64,000 nt of DNA from Mucilaginibacter jinjuensis (GCF_028596025.1 NZ_CP117167.1:3472001-3536000); one strand, 5' to 3'. Numbered from the stretch's first letter, positions 19,986 through 29,719 are shown. Numbers and translations: made by a program. Notes: generated by a model from the sequence alone, not told the origin.

Positions 19986-22442
19986 ATGCGTAAGTTTTTC
20001 AGAAAATCGGGTTCGATAATAACCTTAGTAATGAGTTTTGCAGTAAGCGCCACAGTGGCACAACTGCCGGGTAAAATAAAACAAACCGGGCAGATATTAT
20101 TACCCAATGGTTGGAAACTGAGCCCGTCAGGCCGATCTATTCAACTGGGCGATTTACCATTGAATATGCAATTAAGCCCATCCGGTAAATTACTTGCGAT
20201 AACTAACAATGGGCAAAGCACGCAATCACTTCAACTCGTTGATCCGCAGCGTGAAAAGATATTAGATGAGCGCGAACTGGATAAATCGTGGTACGGTTTG
20301 GCTTTCAGCAGTGACGAAAAGCATCTTTATGTATCAAGTGGTAACGACAATACCATTCTGAATTTTGAAATCAAAAATAATAAGCTAAGACCGGCAGATA
20401 CTATCGTTCTTGGTGCGCCCTGGCCGAAAGCAAAGATTAGTCCGGCGGGTATTGTGCTTAACAAGGATAACAGTAAGTTATATACGGTTACGAAAGAAGA
20501 CAGCAGCATTTATATTATCGATCTGAAAAAGAACAGCGTAATCAATAAAATCCAGCTACCTACTATCGCTTACAGTTGTGCTTTATCAGCCGATGAAAAA
20601 ACACTTTACGTTTCTCTATGGGGTGGGCAGGACGTGGCCATGATGAATACCGAATCTGAAAGTATTACCGGGTTGATTAAAACCGGCAGTCATCCTAACG
20701 AACTACTGTTGAATAAAAAGGGAACGTTACTTTATGTGGCTAATGCGAATGATAATTCGGTTTCTATCATCAATACCTCAACCAATAAGGTAATTGAAAC
20801 AATGTCAACTTCATTGTATCCAACTATTTTAACAGGTTCAACCACAAACGGATTGGCGCTATCTCCCAACGAAAAAACCTTATACATTGCCAATGCGGAT
20901 AATAATTGCCTGGCTGTATTTGACGTAAGCGTACAGGGCAATAGCAAAAGCCAGGGTTTTATCCCGGTTGGCTGGTACCCTACCAGTGTTAAAGTACTGG
21001 GCAACAAATTAATGGTAAGTAATGGTAAAGGCGAAACTTCGCTGCCTAACCCGGAAGGCCCTCAGCCTATGTCGAAAGCCGACAATAGTGGTTACCAGAC
21101 AGGTAGTACAGCAAATGCACAACTACAATACATTGCGGGCTTGTTTAAAGGCACACTGTCGTTTATTGAAGTTCCGAATGAGGAACAATTGAAAACTTAC
21201 ACTAAACAGGTTTACGCTAATACGCCATTTACAGATAAACGTACCGTTACCGCTGATGGCGAAGCTGGCAACCCAATCCCTCGTAAACAAGGTGAGAAAT
21301 CGCCGATTAAGCATGTGTTCTATATCATCAAAGAAAACCGCACTTACGACCAGGTTTTGGGCGATATGAAAAAAGGTAATGGTGATAAATCTTTGTGCTT
21401 ATTCGGCGAAGAGGTTACCCCGAACCACCATGCCCTTGCTGATGAGTATGTGCTGATGGATAACTTTTATGTTGATGCCGAAGTTAGTGCAGACGGTCAC
21501 AATTGGAGCATGGCAGCCTATGCGAGCGATGTGGTTGAGAAAACCTGGCCTACCAGCTATGGTAAACGGGGTGGTACCGGCAATTACGAAGGTGGCCGCC
21601 CGGCAACTTACCCACGCGATGGTTTTATTTGGGATTATTGCAAACGTGCCGGTGTAACCTATCGCAGCTATGGCGAGTTTGGCGAGTATGACAGAACCGG
21701 ACTAAAATCATTGAAAGGACACATGAGTCCGTTTTCGCCGGGTTTTGATCTCGATATTAAAGACCAGGTACGGGTAAATGCCTGGGAGCATGATTTTGAT
21801 TCGCTGGTAACTATTAATGCTGTACCGCAATTAAGTACCATCCGTATTTCTAACGATCATACCAGCGGCCAAAAGAAAGGTAAGTACACTCCTATTGCAG
21901 CCGTTGGCGATAATGATTTGGCTATTGGTCGTTTTATAGAACACCTTTCTAATAGTCCGATATGGAACGAGTCAGTCGTATTTATTTTGGAGGACGACGC
22001 GCAGAATGGTCCCGATCATATTGATGCACACCGTTCGCCTGTGTTTGTAGCCGGGCCTTATGTAAAGCGCAATACGGTTGTGCATAGCATGTATTCTACT
22101 TCTGGGGTATTACGCACCATCGAATTGATTTTGGGCTTACCACCAATGAGTCAGTACGATGCTGCTGCGCTGCCACTTTACGAGTGCTTTACCAATAAAG
22201 CAGATTTAACCCCTTACAAATGTAAACCCGCCCGTGTTGATCTTAACCAACGCAATGTAACCGTAAATAAAAGCAGCAAAAGGTCTGAAACTTTTAACTT
22301 CTTAAAAGAAGATGCAGTGCCTGATCTGGAACTTAATGATGTGATCTGGAAATCTGTAAAAGGTGAAGATTCTGTAATGCCGGCACCAAGGCGCAGTGCG
22401 TTTGTAATACTGGAGAAGAAGAAAAAAGATGATGATGATTAA
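19986..22442 (+). CDS. Secreted beta-propeller / phosphoesterase fusion protein
   Basis: 818 residues with an N-terminal signal (VMSFAVSATVAQ). Residues about 50-400 form a YncE/YVTN-type propeller with repeated units such as LYVANANDNSVSIIN. Residues about 440-720 are a phosphoesterase domain of the phospholipase C/acid phosphatase superfamily (YIIKENRTYDQVLGDM, NHHALADEYVLMDNF, ILEDDAQNGPDHIDAHR), with conserved metal-ligand positions (E, N, D, H). It probably cleaves phosphomono- or diesters in the periplasm or outside. The tail ends in a Lys/Asp stretch. It follows the susCD terminator and may have its own promoter. Confidence 0.85.
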   Translation: MRKFFRKSGSIITLVMSFAVSATVAQLPGKIKQTGQILLPNGWKLSPSGRSIQLGDLPLNMQLSPSGKLLAITNNGQSTQSLQLVDPQREKILDERELDKSWYGLAFSSDEKHLYVSSGNDNTILNFEIKNNKLRPADTIVLGAPWPKAKISPAGIVLNKDNSKLYTVTKEDSSIYIIDLKKNSVINKIQLPTIAYSCALSADEKTLYVSLWGGQDVAMMNTESESITGLIKTGSHPNELLLNKKGTLLYVANANDNSVSIINTSTNKVIETMSTSLYPTILTGSTTNGLALSPNEKTLYIANADNNCLAVFDVSVQGNSKSQGFIPVGWYPTSVKVLGNKLMVSNGKGETSLPNPEGPQPMSKADNSGYQTGSTANAQLQYIAGLFKGTLSFIEVPNEEQLKTYTKQVYANTPFTDKRTVTADGEAGNPIPRKQGEKSPIKHVFYIIKENRTYDQVLGDMKKGNGDKSLCLFGEEVTPNHHALADEYVLMDNFYVDAEVSADGHNWSMAAYASDVVEKTWPTSYGKRGGTGNYEGGRPATYPRDGFIWDYCKRAGVTYRSYGEFGEYDRTGLKSLKGHMSPFSPGFDLDIKDQVRVNAWEHDFDSLVTINAVPQLSTIRISNDHTSGQKKGKYTPIAAVGDNDLAIGRFIEHLSNSPIWNESVVFILEDDAQNGPDHIDAHRSPVFVAGPYVKRNTVVHSMYSTSGVLRTIELILGLPPMSQYDAAALPLYECFTNKADLTPYKCKPARVDLNQRNVTVNKSSKRSETFNFLKEDAVPDLELNDVIWKSVKGEDSVMPAPRRSAFVILEKKKKDDDD

Positions 22443-22548
22443 AGTGTAAACTAAGTTTTACGAATACGTTATCGCAGATAAACCCGTCAGTTTTCAAGCT
22501 TGTGTACTCATTATTAGGTATTTTGCCTCAGCCAAATAAAACCTATAA

Positions 22549-23724
22549 ATGAAACATTTACTAATACTGGTAAGCAGTTTACTGTTTACCCTATCAGGTA
22601 TGGCTGGCAACATATACAAAGTTGCCAGCCCCTCTGAATTTAAAAACGCTGCAGATAAAGCTGTTGCAGGTGATGAAATTGTGATTGCAAACGGTAATTA
22701 CACCAACTGGGAATCGACAGTAAATACTAATGGAACAAGTACTAAGCCGGTTATCATTCGCGCGGAAACACCGGGGAAAGTAGTTTTTTCAGGCGATGTC
22801 AATAAACCGGTATTTCAACTTACAGGCACTTATACAGAAATATCGGGTTTAACATTTTCGGGCTGCAATGTTTTTAAGGCACAGGGTGGCGTTTTGATCG
22901 AGCTAAAGAATTCTAAATACTGCCGCATTACAGCTTGTACATTCACAAAGAATGCGGCTAAGGATCAGTTCCTGCCTATTGTTGTTATATCTGGCAAAGG
23001 CGAAAGCAACCGGGTTGACCATTGCAGCTTCATCAGCAATATTGATAACCAAGAGTTACAGGTAAAAATAACAGCGGATGCAGTTCCTCAGCACTCACTT
23101 ATCGACCACAACGATTTTAAGGATAAAGACAAAGTAAGCTGGAAAGTATTTAATGGCGGCGAGTGCGTACAAATTGGCCAGGACCCGGTAATGCTCGGTA
23201 CGCAATATGCCTATTCTATTGTGCGTGATAATCACTTTACCCGTTGTAATGGCGAAGCTGAGGTTATCAGTAATAAAAGTTCGGGCAATAAGTATATCAA
23301 TAACTATTTTACAGATTGCCAAGGCGAATTAGTAATGCGCGGCGGTCATGATTGTTTAATTGATAGCAATACATTTAAAGGTGGTACAGGCGGCATCCGT
23401 GTTAATGGAACGCATCATATCATCACTAATAATACATTAGATGGTTTGCCTATTGGCATCAGGCTGATGTACGGCATGGCAAAAGGAAAAACAGAGATTG
23501 GTTTTTACATAGCCGCAAGTGATTGCCTGATTAAAAACAATCACATTACCAACTGCACAACCGGAATTTTAATTGGTGATAGTAAAAATGCCGATTGGAC
23601 CGGGAAATTCGATACTAAGAAATATCCTTCGCGTACCATGCAGGATGTTGCGCCTTTTAATAATACGCTTACTGATAATGTAATAACCGGAACAAAGAGC
23701 CCGGTTATACGTAATGAGAATTGA
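22549..23724 (+). CDS. PL6-like polysaccharide lyase (chondroitinase B / alginate lyase family)
   Basis: 391 residues with a signal peptide ending GMAG. The rest is a right-handed parallel beta-helix with the PL6 landmarks GGECVQIGQ, EAEVISNKSSGN (catalytic Lys region) and ELVMRGGHDCLIDSNTF (catalytic Arg region). PL6 enzymes cleave uronic-acid polysaccharides such as alginate or dermatan sulfate by beta-elimination. The usual RHG triplet is RGG here, so one conserved His is replaced by Gly; Lys, Arg and the Glu residues remain. Same strand as the phosphoesterase gene, 106 bases downstream. Confidence 0.8.
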   Translation: MKHLLILVSSLLFTLSGMAGNIYKVASPSEFKNAADKAVAGDEIVIANGNYTNWESTVNTNGTSTKPVIIRAETPGKVVFSGDVNKPVFQLTGTYTEISGLTFSGCNVFKAQGGVLIELKNSKYCRITACTFTKNAAKDQFLPIVVISGKGESNRVDHCSFISNIDNQELQVKITADAVPQHSLIDHNDFKDKDKVSWKVFNGGECVQIGQDPVMLGTQYAYSIVRDNHFTRCNGEAEVISNKSSGNKYINNYFTDCQGELVMRGGHDCLIDSNTFKGGTGGIRVNGTHHIITNNTLDGLPIGIRLMYGMAKGKTEIGFYIAASDCLIKNNHITNCTTGILIGDSKNADWTGKFDTKKYPSRTMQDVAPFNNTLTDNVITGTKSPVIRNEN

Positions 23725-23740
23725 TCGAATTACCTGGTAG

Positions 23741-24232
23741 TTAGCTCAGCTTCCACTCAGGCCTTTCATAGTGACAGGTATAGCCGTATGGATTTTTCTG
23801 TAGATAATCCTGATGTTCGGCTTCGGCATTCCAGAAGTCTGTTGCAGGTACAACTTCGGTAACAATTTTACCGGGCCATATACCAGAAGCATCCATTTCT
23901 GCAATTAATGCATTGGCTACCTCGTGCTGCGTTTCATCTAAGTAAAAAATAGCCGAACGGTAAGATGTACCTATATCATTACCCTGCCTGTTACGGGTAG
24001 TTGGATCATGGATCTGGAAGAAGAACTCCAGCAGTTTGCGATAGCTTAATTGGGTTGGGTCAAAAACTATTTCAATACCCTCTGCATGTGTACCGTGGTT
24101 GCGGTAGGTAGCATTGGCAACATCGCCCCCGGTGTATCCCACCACGGTAGAAATTACGCCAGGCTGATGACGGATTAATTCTTCTACTCCCCAAAAGCAA
24201 CCGCCGGCCAGAATGGCTTTTTCAGTATTCAT
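23741..24232 (-). CDS. msrA: Peptide-methionine (S)-S-oxide reductase MsrA
   Basis: 163 residues with the MsrA active site [11 protein letters not shown] near the N-terminus (catalytic Cys in GCFW), GYTGG, and the conserved [14 protein letters not shown] and [12 protein letters not shown] segments. It reduces methionine-S-sulfoxide in proteins using thioredoxin. No MsrB domain is fused. Convergent with the PL6-like gene with only 16 bases between stops. Confidence 0.95.
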   Translation of the reverse strand: MNTEKAILAGGCFWGVEELIRHQPGVISTVVGYTGGDVANATYRNHGTHAEGIEIVFDPTQLSYRKLLEFFFQIHDPTTRNRQGNDIGTSYRSAIFYLDETQHEVANALIAEMDASGIWPGKIVTEVVPATDFWNAEAEHQDYLQKNPYGYTCHYERPEWKLS

Positions 24233-24253
24233 ATCATATTGTTATTAATAAAT

Positions 24254-24284
24254 TAAAGGTATGGTACAAATGCATAAAAGGCAA
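24254..24284 (-). promoter_or_regulatory. Probable msrA promoter
   Basis: On the minus strand TTG (24284-24282), 20 bases, TACCTTTA (24261-24254), seven of eight positions of the TAnnTTTG box. It would give a leader of about 15-20 bases. Confidence 0.35.
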
Positions 24285-24396
24285 GGATGTATTGAATTAT
24301 TATATGGTTTTAGGGTTAGAAATGGCCCAATTTGATGTAAAAATGACCGACCCACGAACAGCAAATAACAATGCCATTCGAGGGGATAAAAATCGG

Positions 24397-25047
24397 TTAA
24401 TCCGGGTTTTGTTTAATAATCAAATGTTGTTTAGCCAAATTAACCAATTCGATAGAATTCCCTGCTTCAAATTTCTTCATCAGGTTTTTACGATGGGTTT
24501 CTACTGTAAGTGGACTTAGAAAAAGTTCGTCCGCTATGGTAGTGGTTGTTTTCCCCTGGGCTACCAACTGCAACACTTCCTTTTCACGTTTGGTGAGCTG
24601 TGGGCTTCCTTTTAATTCGGGCAACGAAGGACGAGCTATAATAGCCTTAATTTCGTCACTAAAGGCAATATTACCCGATACAGCTGCATATATACAATTT
24701 ATAATCTCATCAACGGAAGCATTTTTCAATATATATCCGCTAGCTCCATTCTGTAACATCTTTAATATCATGCCCCTTTCTGTATGGTTGCTAAGTGCAA
24801 TAACAAAAGTACCGGAAGAAATGATCTTAATTTCCCTGCAGAGATCAATGCCATTGTCGTCGGGCAGCATGATATCGAGCAGGACCACATCAATATGATT
24901 GTTCGGTAGAAAAGACATAAAGTCTCTTCCGGTATTGAATGTACCTGCTATTTGTATATTCTTATATTTAGCTAAGAGCGATACTATACCTTGAATTACA
25001 ATAGGATGGTCATCAACAACCGCAATGATAATGTTATGCTTGTTCAT
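24397..25047 (-). CDS. NarL/FixJ-family response regulator
   Basis: 216 residues from the ATG at 25047 (MNKHNIIIAVVDDHP); the frame also has an ATG at 25062. Receiver domain with the acidic pair VVDDHP and phospho-acceptor Asp in VVLLDIMLPDDNG, then a LuxR-type HTH (LTKREKEVLQLVAQGKTTTT, SPLTVETHRKNLMKKF). It overlaps the end of the histidine kinase gene by about 14 bases, so the two are translated together and form a pair. Confidence 0.93.
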   Translation of the reverse strand: MNKHNIIIAVVDDHPIVIQGIVSLLAKYKNIQIAGTFNTGRDFMSFLPNNHIDVVLLDIMLPDDNGIDLCREIKIISSGTFVIALSNHTERGMILKMLQNGASGYILKNASVDEIINCIYAAVSGNIAFSDEIKAIIARPSLPELKGSPQLTKREKEVLQLVAQGKTTTTIADELFLSPLTVETHRKNLMKKFEAGNSIELVNLAKQHLIIKQNPD

Positions 25048-27019
25048 CAATGTTAAGTTCAATATTTACTGATGTTCCTTCATTTAAGGTCGAATTGATT
25101 TCAAGTTTTCCGTTCAAATACTTAACCCTGTTTTCGATATTATTTAACCCCAGTCCTGCTTTTGTTTTGATACTATCTATGTCAAAACCAATTCCATCAT
25201 CTTCTACGGTAATAAAAAGGACGTTTTTGTCCTGGCTGCATTGTATTACCATATTTTTGGCATTGGCATGTTTTAATGCATTAGCCAACAATTCCTGCAC
25301 AATTCTGTAAATCGCTATTTGTATAGGAAAGGGAATATTTCTGTCAATATCAATGGCCTGAAAACTGATGTGAATATCTTCCGTTATGATAGATTCGCAC
25401 AGATCTTTTAAAGCTGCTTCCAGGCCAAGGGTCATTAGGTTTTGGGGCATCATATTCCTGGCTATCATGCGCAGTTCATGTACAGATCGATCAATCTGGC
25501 CAACAATTTGATATAATTCTACATCAGGTGTCGGTGCATTATGGTTTGTGGCCCAGCTGGAAAGATTGATCTTTACCCCGGCTAACATCCCTCCCAGGCC
25601 ATCGTGTAAGTCCCTGGCAATTCTTTCCCGTTCTTTCTCTTCCCCCTCAATCATGGCTTTACTGACAGTAAGACGTTGCTCCTGCTCCATGTCTTTTAGT
25701 TTCTGTGTTGCTATCTTTTTGGTATTTCTAAAATATATAACCGCCGATATAGCTACGGCCAGGATGAACAAACTTAAAGCTAAAAGCAACCAGCTGGCCA
25801 GCCTGTTGTTTTTGGCAGCTAAGGCAGATTGCTTTTTATCGTTTTCTAAAGCTGTGATCTCTTTCTGGTTTTCGGCATTTCTAAATTTAATTTCAAGTGC
25901 ATTCATGTCTTCTCTAAACTTGCTATTGCTCATACTATCACTTAAACTGCTGTAAGCCGTAGACCACTTGTAGGCCTCGGCCATCAGGCCAAGTTGTGCA
26001 TCAGTCTTTGCAAGTTGGTCATATATGGTTTTGCGGTTGCGCAAATCTTTCGTGATCAAACCTTCCTTAATCAAATCCTCCAGAAATTGCTTTGCCTTTT
26101 TATAGTCCTTCATTTCATAGAAAACATTATATTTTCTGAACACCAGCATCTGGAGCATGGGCGGCTGCTTAAACTTTTTGGCGAGTGCTATACCCATATC
26201 CAAGCTCTTTAATGCCTTATCAAATGCGCTGATCCCTGTATAATAAAGTGCTTCACTATTATAATAATATGGGTAATTGATAGATTCGGGATAAGGTGCA
26301 AGCATTTGCTTAGCTTTATCGAGCATGCTTTTCCCTTCACTATTTTTTTCCATGTAGAAATAATTAGCTGCAGCACCGATATAAGCCAATAGCAATGTGG
26401 TAGACTTGGGATACTTGGCTTGCAACAACACTATCGCTTTATTCATGTATATAGCCGCTTTGTCAAACTGGCCATTATACATAAAAAGAATACCTAATTG
26501 GGAGTATTGATGTCCAAGCTTTTCGTCGTCACCCGCCCTTTCCATTAATGGAATTGCTTTATTTAAAATAACATCAATAGAAAACGAATACCCCTTCTTT
26601 CCCTGTTGCATCTGGGCGTAATTGAAATAAGCACCCGATCTAAATTTGCGAGCCTCATTAGTATTAAAAGCAGCTAATTGTTTACTCGCCTCCATGAAGG
26701 CGGCGGCAGCCATATCTGTATTAAAGTTAAAATATACCTGCCCTTTAAAGTAGTAGTATAAGGCTTTATTGAACTCATTTTTAGCCCCTGAGCTTTTGGC
26801 CATTGCCAGGTATTGTTTTCCTCTTACCGTATCTTTTAATCGCCAATAATCGCTTAATAAGTAATAAGTCCTCGCCTTAATGCTATCCGACTGTGTTACA
26901 CTCAAAACGTGCTCAAGGCTGTCAGTATAGGCTTTTTCATTTGTGGGTACAATCCCCTGACCATCGGCAATAACGCATAATAATATCAGGCAGCAGCCCG
27001 ACAAAATGAACTTTAACAT
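25034..27019 (-). CDS. NarX-type sensor histidine kinase with periplasmic TPR region
   Basis: 661 residues: signal peptide (FILSGCCLILLCVIADGQ), TPR-like helices over about 30-380, one membrane helix at about 405-425 (WLLLALSLFILAVAISAVIY), a coiled coil, a HisKA_3 domain with His472 in RIARDLHDGLGGMLAG, and HATPase_c with EDDGIGFD and GLGLNNIENR. Partner of the overlapping NarL-type regulator. The signal sensed is unknown; TPR sensors of this type are common in Bacteroidota. A palindrome upstream at 27071 may be an operator. Confidence 0.92.
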   Translation of the reverse strand: MLKFILSGCCLILLCVIADGQGIVPTNEKAYTDSLEHVLSVTQSDSIKARTYYLLSDYWRLKDTVRGKQYLAMAKSSGAKNEFNKALYYYFKGQVYFNFNTDMAAAAFMEASKQLAAFNTNEARKFRSGAYFNYAQMQQGKKGYSFSIDVILNKAIPLMERAGDDEKLGHQYSQLGILFMYNGQFDKAAIYMNKAIVLLQAKYPKSTTLLLAYIGAAANYFYMEKNSEGKSMLDKAKQMLAPYPESINYPYYYNSEALYYTGISAFDKALKSLDMGIALAKKFKQPPMLQMLVFRKYNVFYEMKDYKKAKQFLEDLIKEGLITKDLRNRKTIYDQLAKTDAQLGLMAEAYKWSTAYSSLSDSMSNSKFREDMNALEIKFRNAENQKEITALENDKKQSALAAKNNRLASWLLLALSLFILAVAISAVIYFRNTKKIATQKLKDMEQEQRLTVSKAMIEGEEKERERIARDLHDGLGGMLAGVKINLSSWATNHNAPTPDVELYQIVGQIDRSVHELRMIARNMMPQNLMTLGLEAALKDLCESIITEDIHISFQAIDIDRNIPFPIQIAIYRIVQELLANALKHANAKNMVIQCSQDKNVLFITVEDDGIGFDIDSIKTKAGLGLNNIENRVKYLNGKLEINSTLNEGTSVNIELNIDEQA

Positions 27020-27070
27020 GGTGATAAATGTGCAGAATTTTTTTTATCTGCTACATGACGATTTCAGATA

Positions 27071-27086
27071 TACCTGTTTTCAGGTA
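27071..27086. promoter_or_regulatory. Perfect 16-base palindrome, possible operator
   Basis: TACCTGTTTTCAGGTA lies in the 157-base divergent region between the histidine kinase gene (start 27019) and a lipoprotein gene (start 27177). A related half-site, ACAGGT, follows at 27096. It could be a regulator site or a small hairpin; there is no T tract. Confidence 0.35.
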
Positions 27087-27176
27087 GAAATAAATACAGG
27101 TTTCTGGCGATTGTATGAATTACAGACCATCGTTTTCTTTGCTAAACACTTATAAAACATCTTTTATCATAAAGCC

Positions 27177-27587
27177 ATGAAAAACAATTTCTTTAAAAAA
27201 ATCCATTTTCGCATTTTTCCGTTAATTGCAATCACGCTATTATTGGCGTCTTGTAGCAAAAAAGGCGACAGCAATGTTACACCACCGTCAAAAGCATCGC
27301 ATAAAGTGTACTTTAAAGCTACCGTTTCCGCAGGAAGCAGCATAAACAACGCGGCGTATGGATATGATGCAACACAAACCTCCGCGACGAGCCTTAGCGG
27401 AACAACCTGGACAAGCCCGGAACTTACAGCACCTGGCGGTACTGTAGAGGCTGTGTGTTCAGTTGGAGCAACGGGTGCAAACGCATCTTCAACCCTTACT
27501 GTGCAAATATTTGTGGATGGTACCATGGTAAAACAGGGTACTGCTTCTGGTCAGATTCTTGCTGCAAATGTGACCTATAGTTTTTAA
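27177..27587 (+). CDS. Small hypothetical lipoprotein
   Basis: 136 residues; lipoprotein signal ending LLLASCSKKG. The mature part is Ser/Thr/Ala-rich and beta-strand-like (TLTVQIFVDGTMVKQGTASG), resembling a small Ig-like or jelly-roll fold. I do not recognise a family. Divergent from the TPR kinase operon, which might regulate it. A strong hairpin terminator follows. Confidence 0.7.
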   Translation: MKNNFFKKIHFRIFPLIAITLLLASCSKKGDSNVTPPSKASHKVYFKATVSAGSSINNAAYGYDATQTSATSLSGTTWTSPELTAPGGTVEAVCSVGATGANASSTLTVQIFVDGTMVKQGTASGQILAANVTYSF

Positions 27588-27619
27588 CTGTAAGCTAGAT
27601 TAGAACACTGTCCAGTGAT

Positions 27620-27655
27620 GAAAACGGAGCGGTACATTTATCGCTCCGTTTTCAA
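27620..27655. terminator. Hairpin terminator after small lipoprotein gene
   Basis: Arms GAAAACGGAGCG and CGCTCCGTTTTC around a ten-base loop, 33 bases after the stop codon. Confidence 0.75.
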
Positions 27656-27752
27656 AGTGAAGTGAGCCCGTTGTACCAGATCTATTCATATATCTTCATA
27701 GATATACTGTAGCAAAAACAGGGTTATATCGTCTTCATAAAAAAACAAAGCC

Positions 27753-28193
27753 ATGAAAACAAGTAAGTTATTATTTCTTTTGCCACCATTGCTCATAGCC
27801 GGAGGATGTAAAAAGGCCAATGATGAAAAGAAAACTTTAAACGGCAGCTATTCCGGTAAATTGGTAGTAACCCCTATTTCAGCAGCTAACCAACAGGGAG
27901 TAACTTTTGGAGCAGATGTGCTCTTTTCCTTACAGAACGGAAAATTTAGCTCAACGAATCCATCAGCCAACTACTTTGTTGGAAATGGGACGTATCTTGT
28001 CAATAATCAAACCATTCTTTTCACAGATACCTCTGCGGCTGCCTACATAAAAGGCAACTTTCCATTTACCCCAAGATTGAATGGTTCATTTACCTATTCT
28101 GTTAAATACGATAGCGTGTTTTTATCACTCCCCGTTTTTGGGACACAATCAGGGCTTGGATATAGCATCGCATTTAAATTAAAAAGAAACTAA
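27753..28193 (+). CDS. Small hypothetical lipoprotein
   Basis: 146 residues; signal MKTSKLLFLLPPLLIAGGC with Cys19 as lipidation site followed by KK. The mature part starts LNGSYSGKLVVTP and is beta-rich, ending AFKLKRN, like the small lipocalin-type or META-like lipoproteins of Bacteroidota; no specific family is recognised. Convergent with mnmE, 94 bases away; no clear terminator hairpin between them. Confidence 0.7.
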   Translation: MKTSKLLFLLPPLLIAGGCKKANDEKKTLNGSYSGKLVVTPISAANQQGVTFGADVLFSLQNGKFSSTNPSANYFVGNGTYLVNNQTILFTDTSAAAYIKGNFPFTPRLNGSFTYSVKYDSVFLSLPVFGTQSGLGYSIAFKLKRN

Positions 28194-28287
28194 TATCTTT
28201 TGTAACTACTTCGGTTTATTCAGCCTCGATAACTTAAACATTATGATTAGGATCAAATTTGATTGAATAGATATGTTTGATTTTGTG

Positions 28288-29658
28288 CTACTTGCCGATA
28301 CAAAACTTACTAAATATATTCTCCAACAAATCATCAGTAGTAACACTGCCGGTTATTTCGCCTAAATAGTGTAATGCTTGTTTAATATCTATCGCTAAAA
28401 ATTCAGAAGTAATTGGGTTGTCTATACCGTCTAATACACGGCTTAGTGATTCTTCCGTTTTTTGAAGTGCTTGGAGGTGGCGGATGTTGGTTACCAACGT
28501 TTCGTCGCCACTCAACTGGCCTTTAATAGCGGTGTGATAAATTTTATGTTTCAGTTCGTCGATATGTTGCTTTTCTTTGGCTGATACATGCATCATACTT
28601 TCGGTATGCGGCAATTCGGCTATTTGCAATGGCGTTAGCAAATCAATTTTATTGGCAACAACCAGCATCGGGAAACCGGGGCGCTGCAAGCTTTCCAGAT
28701 CAGCGTTTAAATCGGCCAGACTAATTTCAAGTGCATCGAACACATAAATCAATATGGCCGACTGGCTAATTTTCTCATAAGCTTTTTGCACACCTATGGC
28801 TTCAATGGTATCCGTAGCTTCACGAATGCCTGCTGTATCTGTTAAACGGAAATTTACACCGTTAATGTTCAGTATTTCTTCAATCGTATCGCGGGTTGTA
28901 CCGGCTATATTACTTACAATTGCGCGTTCTTCATTTAAGAGCGCATTTAATAAAGTCGATTTACCGGCATTTGGCCTGCCGGCAATAACTGTATTAATGC
29001 CTTGTTTAATAGCGTTACCTAGTTCGAACGATTGGATCAGTTTACTTAAAATAGTAAGTATATTGACGATGAGTTGTTTAAGCTGATCGCGGTTAGCAAA
29101 TTCTACATCCTCTTCAGAAAAATCGAGTTCGAGCTCAATTAGCGAAGCAAAGTTTACCAGTTGTTCGCGAAGTCCTTTTAACTGGTTGCTAAAACCACCA
29201 CGTAACTGGCTCATGGCCGCTTGTTGTGAAGCTTTAGAGTTAGAAGCTATCAGATCGGCAACTGCTTCTGCCTGAGATAGATCAAGCTGTCCATTTAAGA
29301 AAGCTCTTAAAGTAAATTCACCTGGTTGGGCCGGCCTTGCCCCACTCCTGATAAGCAGCTTAATAACCGATTCGATAATGTATGCAGAACCATGACAAGA
29401 GATCTCCACCACATTCTCGCGGGTGTATGATTTGGGCGCGATAAATAGCGATACCAAAACCTCATCCAACACCACTGCACCATCAACAATATGGCCGAAA
29501 TGGATGGTATGCGAATCCTGTTTGCTTAGGTCTTTCCCTTTAAATACTTTTTGGGTAATGGCTACAGCATCGGGCCCCGAGAGGCGGATAATGCCAATAG
29601 CGCCTGTTCCGTTGGGTGTGGCCAGGGCCACTATGGTATCGTCGGTAGTATAGTTCAT
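28288..29658 (-). CDS. mnmE: tRNA uridine-5-carboxymethylaminomethyl modification GTPase MnmE
   Basis: 456 residues from the ATG at 29658 (MNYTTDDTIVALATPNG); the frame runs to 29697 but the conserved N-terminus starts here. N-terminal tetrahydrofolate-binding domain (AIGIIRLSGP, CHGSAYI), helical domain, embedded G domain with GRPNAGKSTLLNALL, DTAG and ANKID, and the diagnostic C-terminal FCIGK with its catalytic Cys. With MnmG it modifies U34 of several tRNAs. A promoter-like TTG-N18-GAACTTTG precedes it (7 of 8 in the -7 box, 29669-29676). Confidence 0.97.
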   Translation of the reverse strand: MNYTTDDTIVALATPNGTGAIGIIRLSGPDAVAITQKVFKGKDLSKQDSHTIHFGHIVDGAVVLDEVLVSLFIAPKSYTRENVVEISCHGSAYIIESVIKLLIRSGARPAQPGEFTLRAFLNGQLDLSQAEAVADLIASNSKASQQAAMSQLRGGFSNQLKGLREQLVNFASLIELELDFSEEDVEFANRDQLKQLIVNILTILSKLIQSFELGNAIKQGINTVIAGRPNAGKSTLLNALLNEERAIVSNIAGTTRDTIEEILNINGVNFRLTDTAGIREATDTIEAIGVQKAYEKISQSAILIYVFDALEISLADLNADLESLQRPGFPMLVVANKIDLLTPLQIAELPHTESMMHVSAKEKQHIDELKHKIYHTAIKGQLSGDETLVTNIRHLQALQKTEESLSRVLDGIDNPITSEFLAIDIKQALHYLGEITGSVTTDDLLENIFSKFCIGK

Positions 29659-29719
29659 GATAATACTGCAAAGTTCGGTATAATTTGCGTATTGCAAAGT
29701 CTATGCAAAATCATGTTTT

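Noticed and set aside
24292..24519. 75-codon plus-strand ORF between msrA and the response regulator
   Set aside because: Its second half is antisense to the response regulator's HTH and its first half lies in the msrA upstream region; no conserved pattern.
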